Shown: piece after piece, positions 63,877-64,000 of the stretch
How positions within the stretch are numbered: the first letter of the stretch is position 1
How the letters are laid out: each line of letters opens with the position of its first letter
NCBI GenBank assembly: GCA_030220185.1
Contig: JASPKZ010001598.1
Span: 1,756,501-1,820,500, forward strand
Length of the DNA: 64,000 bases
Direction: 5' to 3'
Source: Diploptera punctata
Taxonomy: Eukaryota > Arthropoda > Insecta > Blattodea > Blaberidae
Position numbers and translations under genes: made by a program
Notes under the pieces: model-generated
The model's database searches: none
What the model saw: only the letters and a program-made list of their open reading frames with translations
What the model was told of the DNA's origin: nothing

Positions 63877-64000
63877 CTTCTTCTTCCTTCCAAGTATTAG
63901 GCCAAGGCCTGTTACGATCCTAGAGAAAATTTTCCCTCCAGCGTTTCATAGGACGGCCCAGTGATCTTCGTCCTCTTGGTATATAATTATAAACAGCTTT
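63877..64000 (-). mobile_element. LINE 3' end, cut by window edge
   Basis: Complement of the 4010-4190 region: CTTCTTCCTTCCAAGTATTAG, GCCAAGGCCTGTTACGATCC, GGACGGCCCAGTGATCTTCG. Confidence 0.85.

Noticed and set aside
59304..64000. Search for upstream CK1-alpha exons (glycine loop, ATP-binding Lys)
   Set aside because: No minus-strand match to the conserved N-terminal motifs was found; these exons are probably beyond the window.

Overview
The window is animal nuclear DNA, most likely from an arthropod with a large, repeat-rich, AT-rich genome (probably an insect; species not determinable). The only host gene I can support is the 3' two thirds of casein kinase 1 alpha on the minus strand. It has five coding exons with clean GT-AG borders and conserved phases (59303-59078, 56786-56647, 53426-53348, 50113-50039, 47809-47486). 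The first ~77 codons must lie beyond position 59303, probably outside the window. The gene spans 47.5-59.3 kb, and its 2-3 kb introns are full of the same repeats as the rest of the sequence.

Nearly everything else is mobile DNA in four layers. (1) Penelope-like retroelements (PLEs): GIY-YIG endonuclease fragments at 3-338, 37990-38310, 42837-43345, 46141-46800, 50412-50990 and 61395-61755, plus more than twenty foldback elements built from PLE 3' ends in inverted orientation. The foldbacks typically begin near a GGAAATAACACTATGAGG-type motif and end in its reverse complement. (2) 5'-truncated non-LTR LINE fragments: one group has an RNase H and zinc-knuckle C-terminus, another has an RT/'YGSETW...GRP.KRW' C-terminus ending in (GAT)n or (GAA)n. 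Many have 9-15 bp target-site duplications, several are nested, and two or three carry twin-priming 5' inversions. (3) At least five tRNA-headed SINE families, and a distinctive class of palindromic elements holding two inverted full-length tRNA-like modules. (4) DNA transposons: two hAT copies with 8-bp duplications, two internally deleted mariner-like copies at TA, a pogo/Tigger relic, a TTAA-flanked piggyBac-type MITE and some weaker candidates.

The most interesting signal is a hammerhead-ribozyme-like motif repeated in the PLE foldbacks: stem I, CUGANGA, one extra U, stem II, GAAA, a short self-complementary stem III, UH, stem I. Stem-III palindromes differ between families (GGCC, GCGC, UCGCGA, CUAG, CCAUGG, CUGCAG and others) but stay palindromic, which is covariation evidence. 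In the best copies (1012-1051, 25038-25084, 35374-35420, 35577-35623) core and stem I are intact. Because arms are inverted, both strands can carry a ribozyme. PLEs are already known to encode hammerheads; the extra U, the loopless palindromic stem III and the family diversity at one locus deserve a second look.

Layout: 0-5 kb PLE and LINE fragments; 5.9-6.8 kb a 296-bp triplication; 7.3-12.7 kb nested LINEs, hAT and SINE; 13-28 kb PLE foldbacks, LINEs, tRNA-like palindromes and a MITE; 28.3-30.3 kb mariner-like and pogo relics; 30.5-47 kb PLE foldbacks, tRNA-like palindromes and SINEs; 47.5-59.3 kb CK1-alpha; 59.4-64 kb tRNA-like foldback, LINEs with long duplications and the second mariner-like copy.
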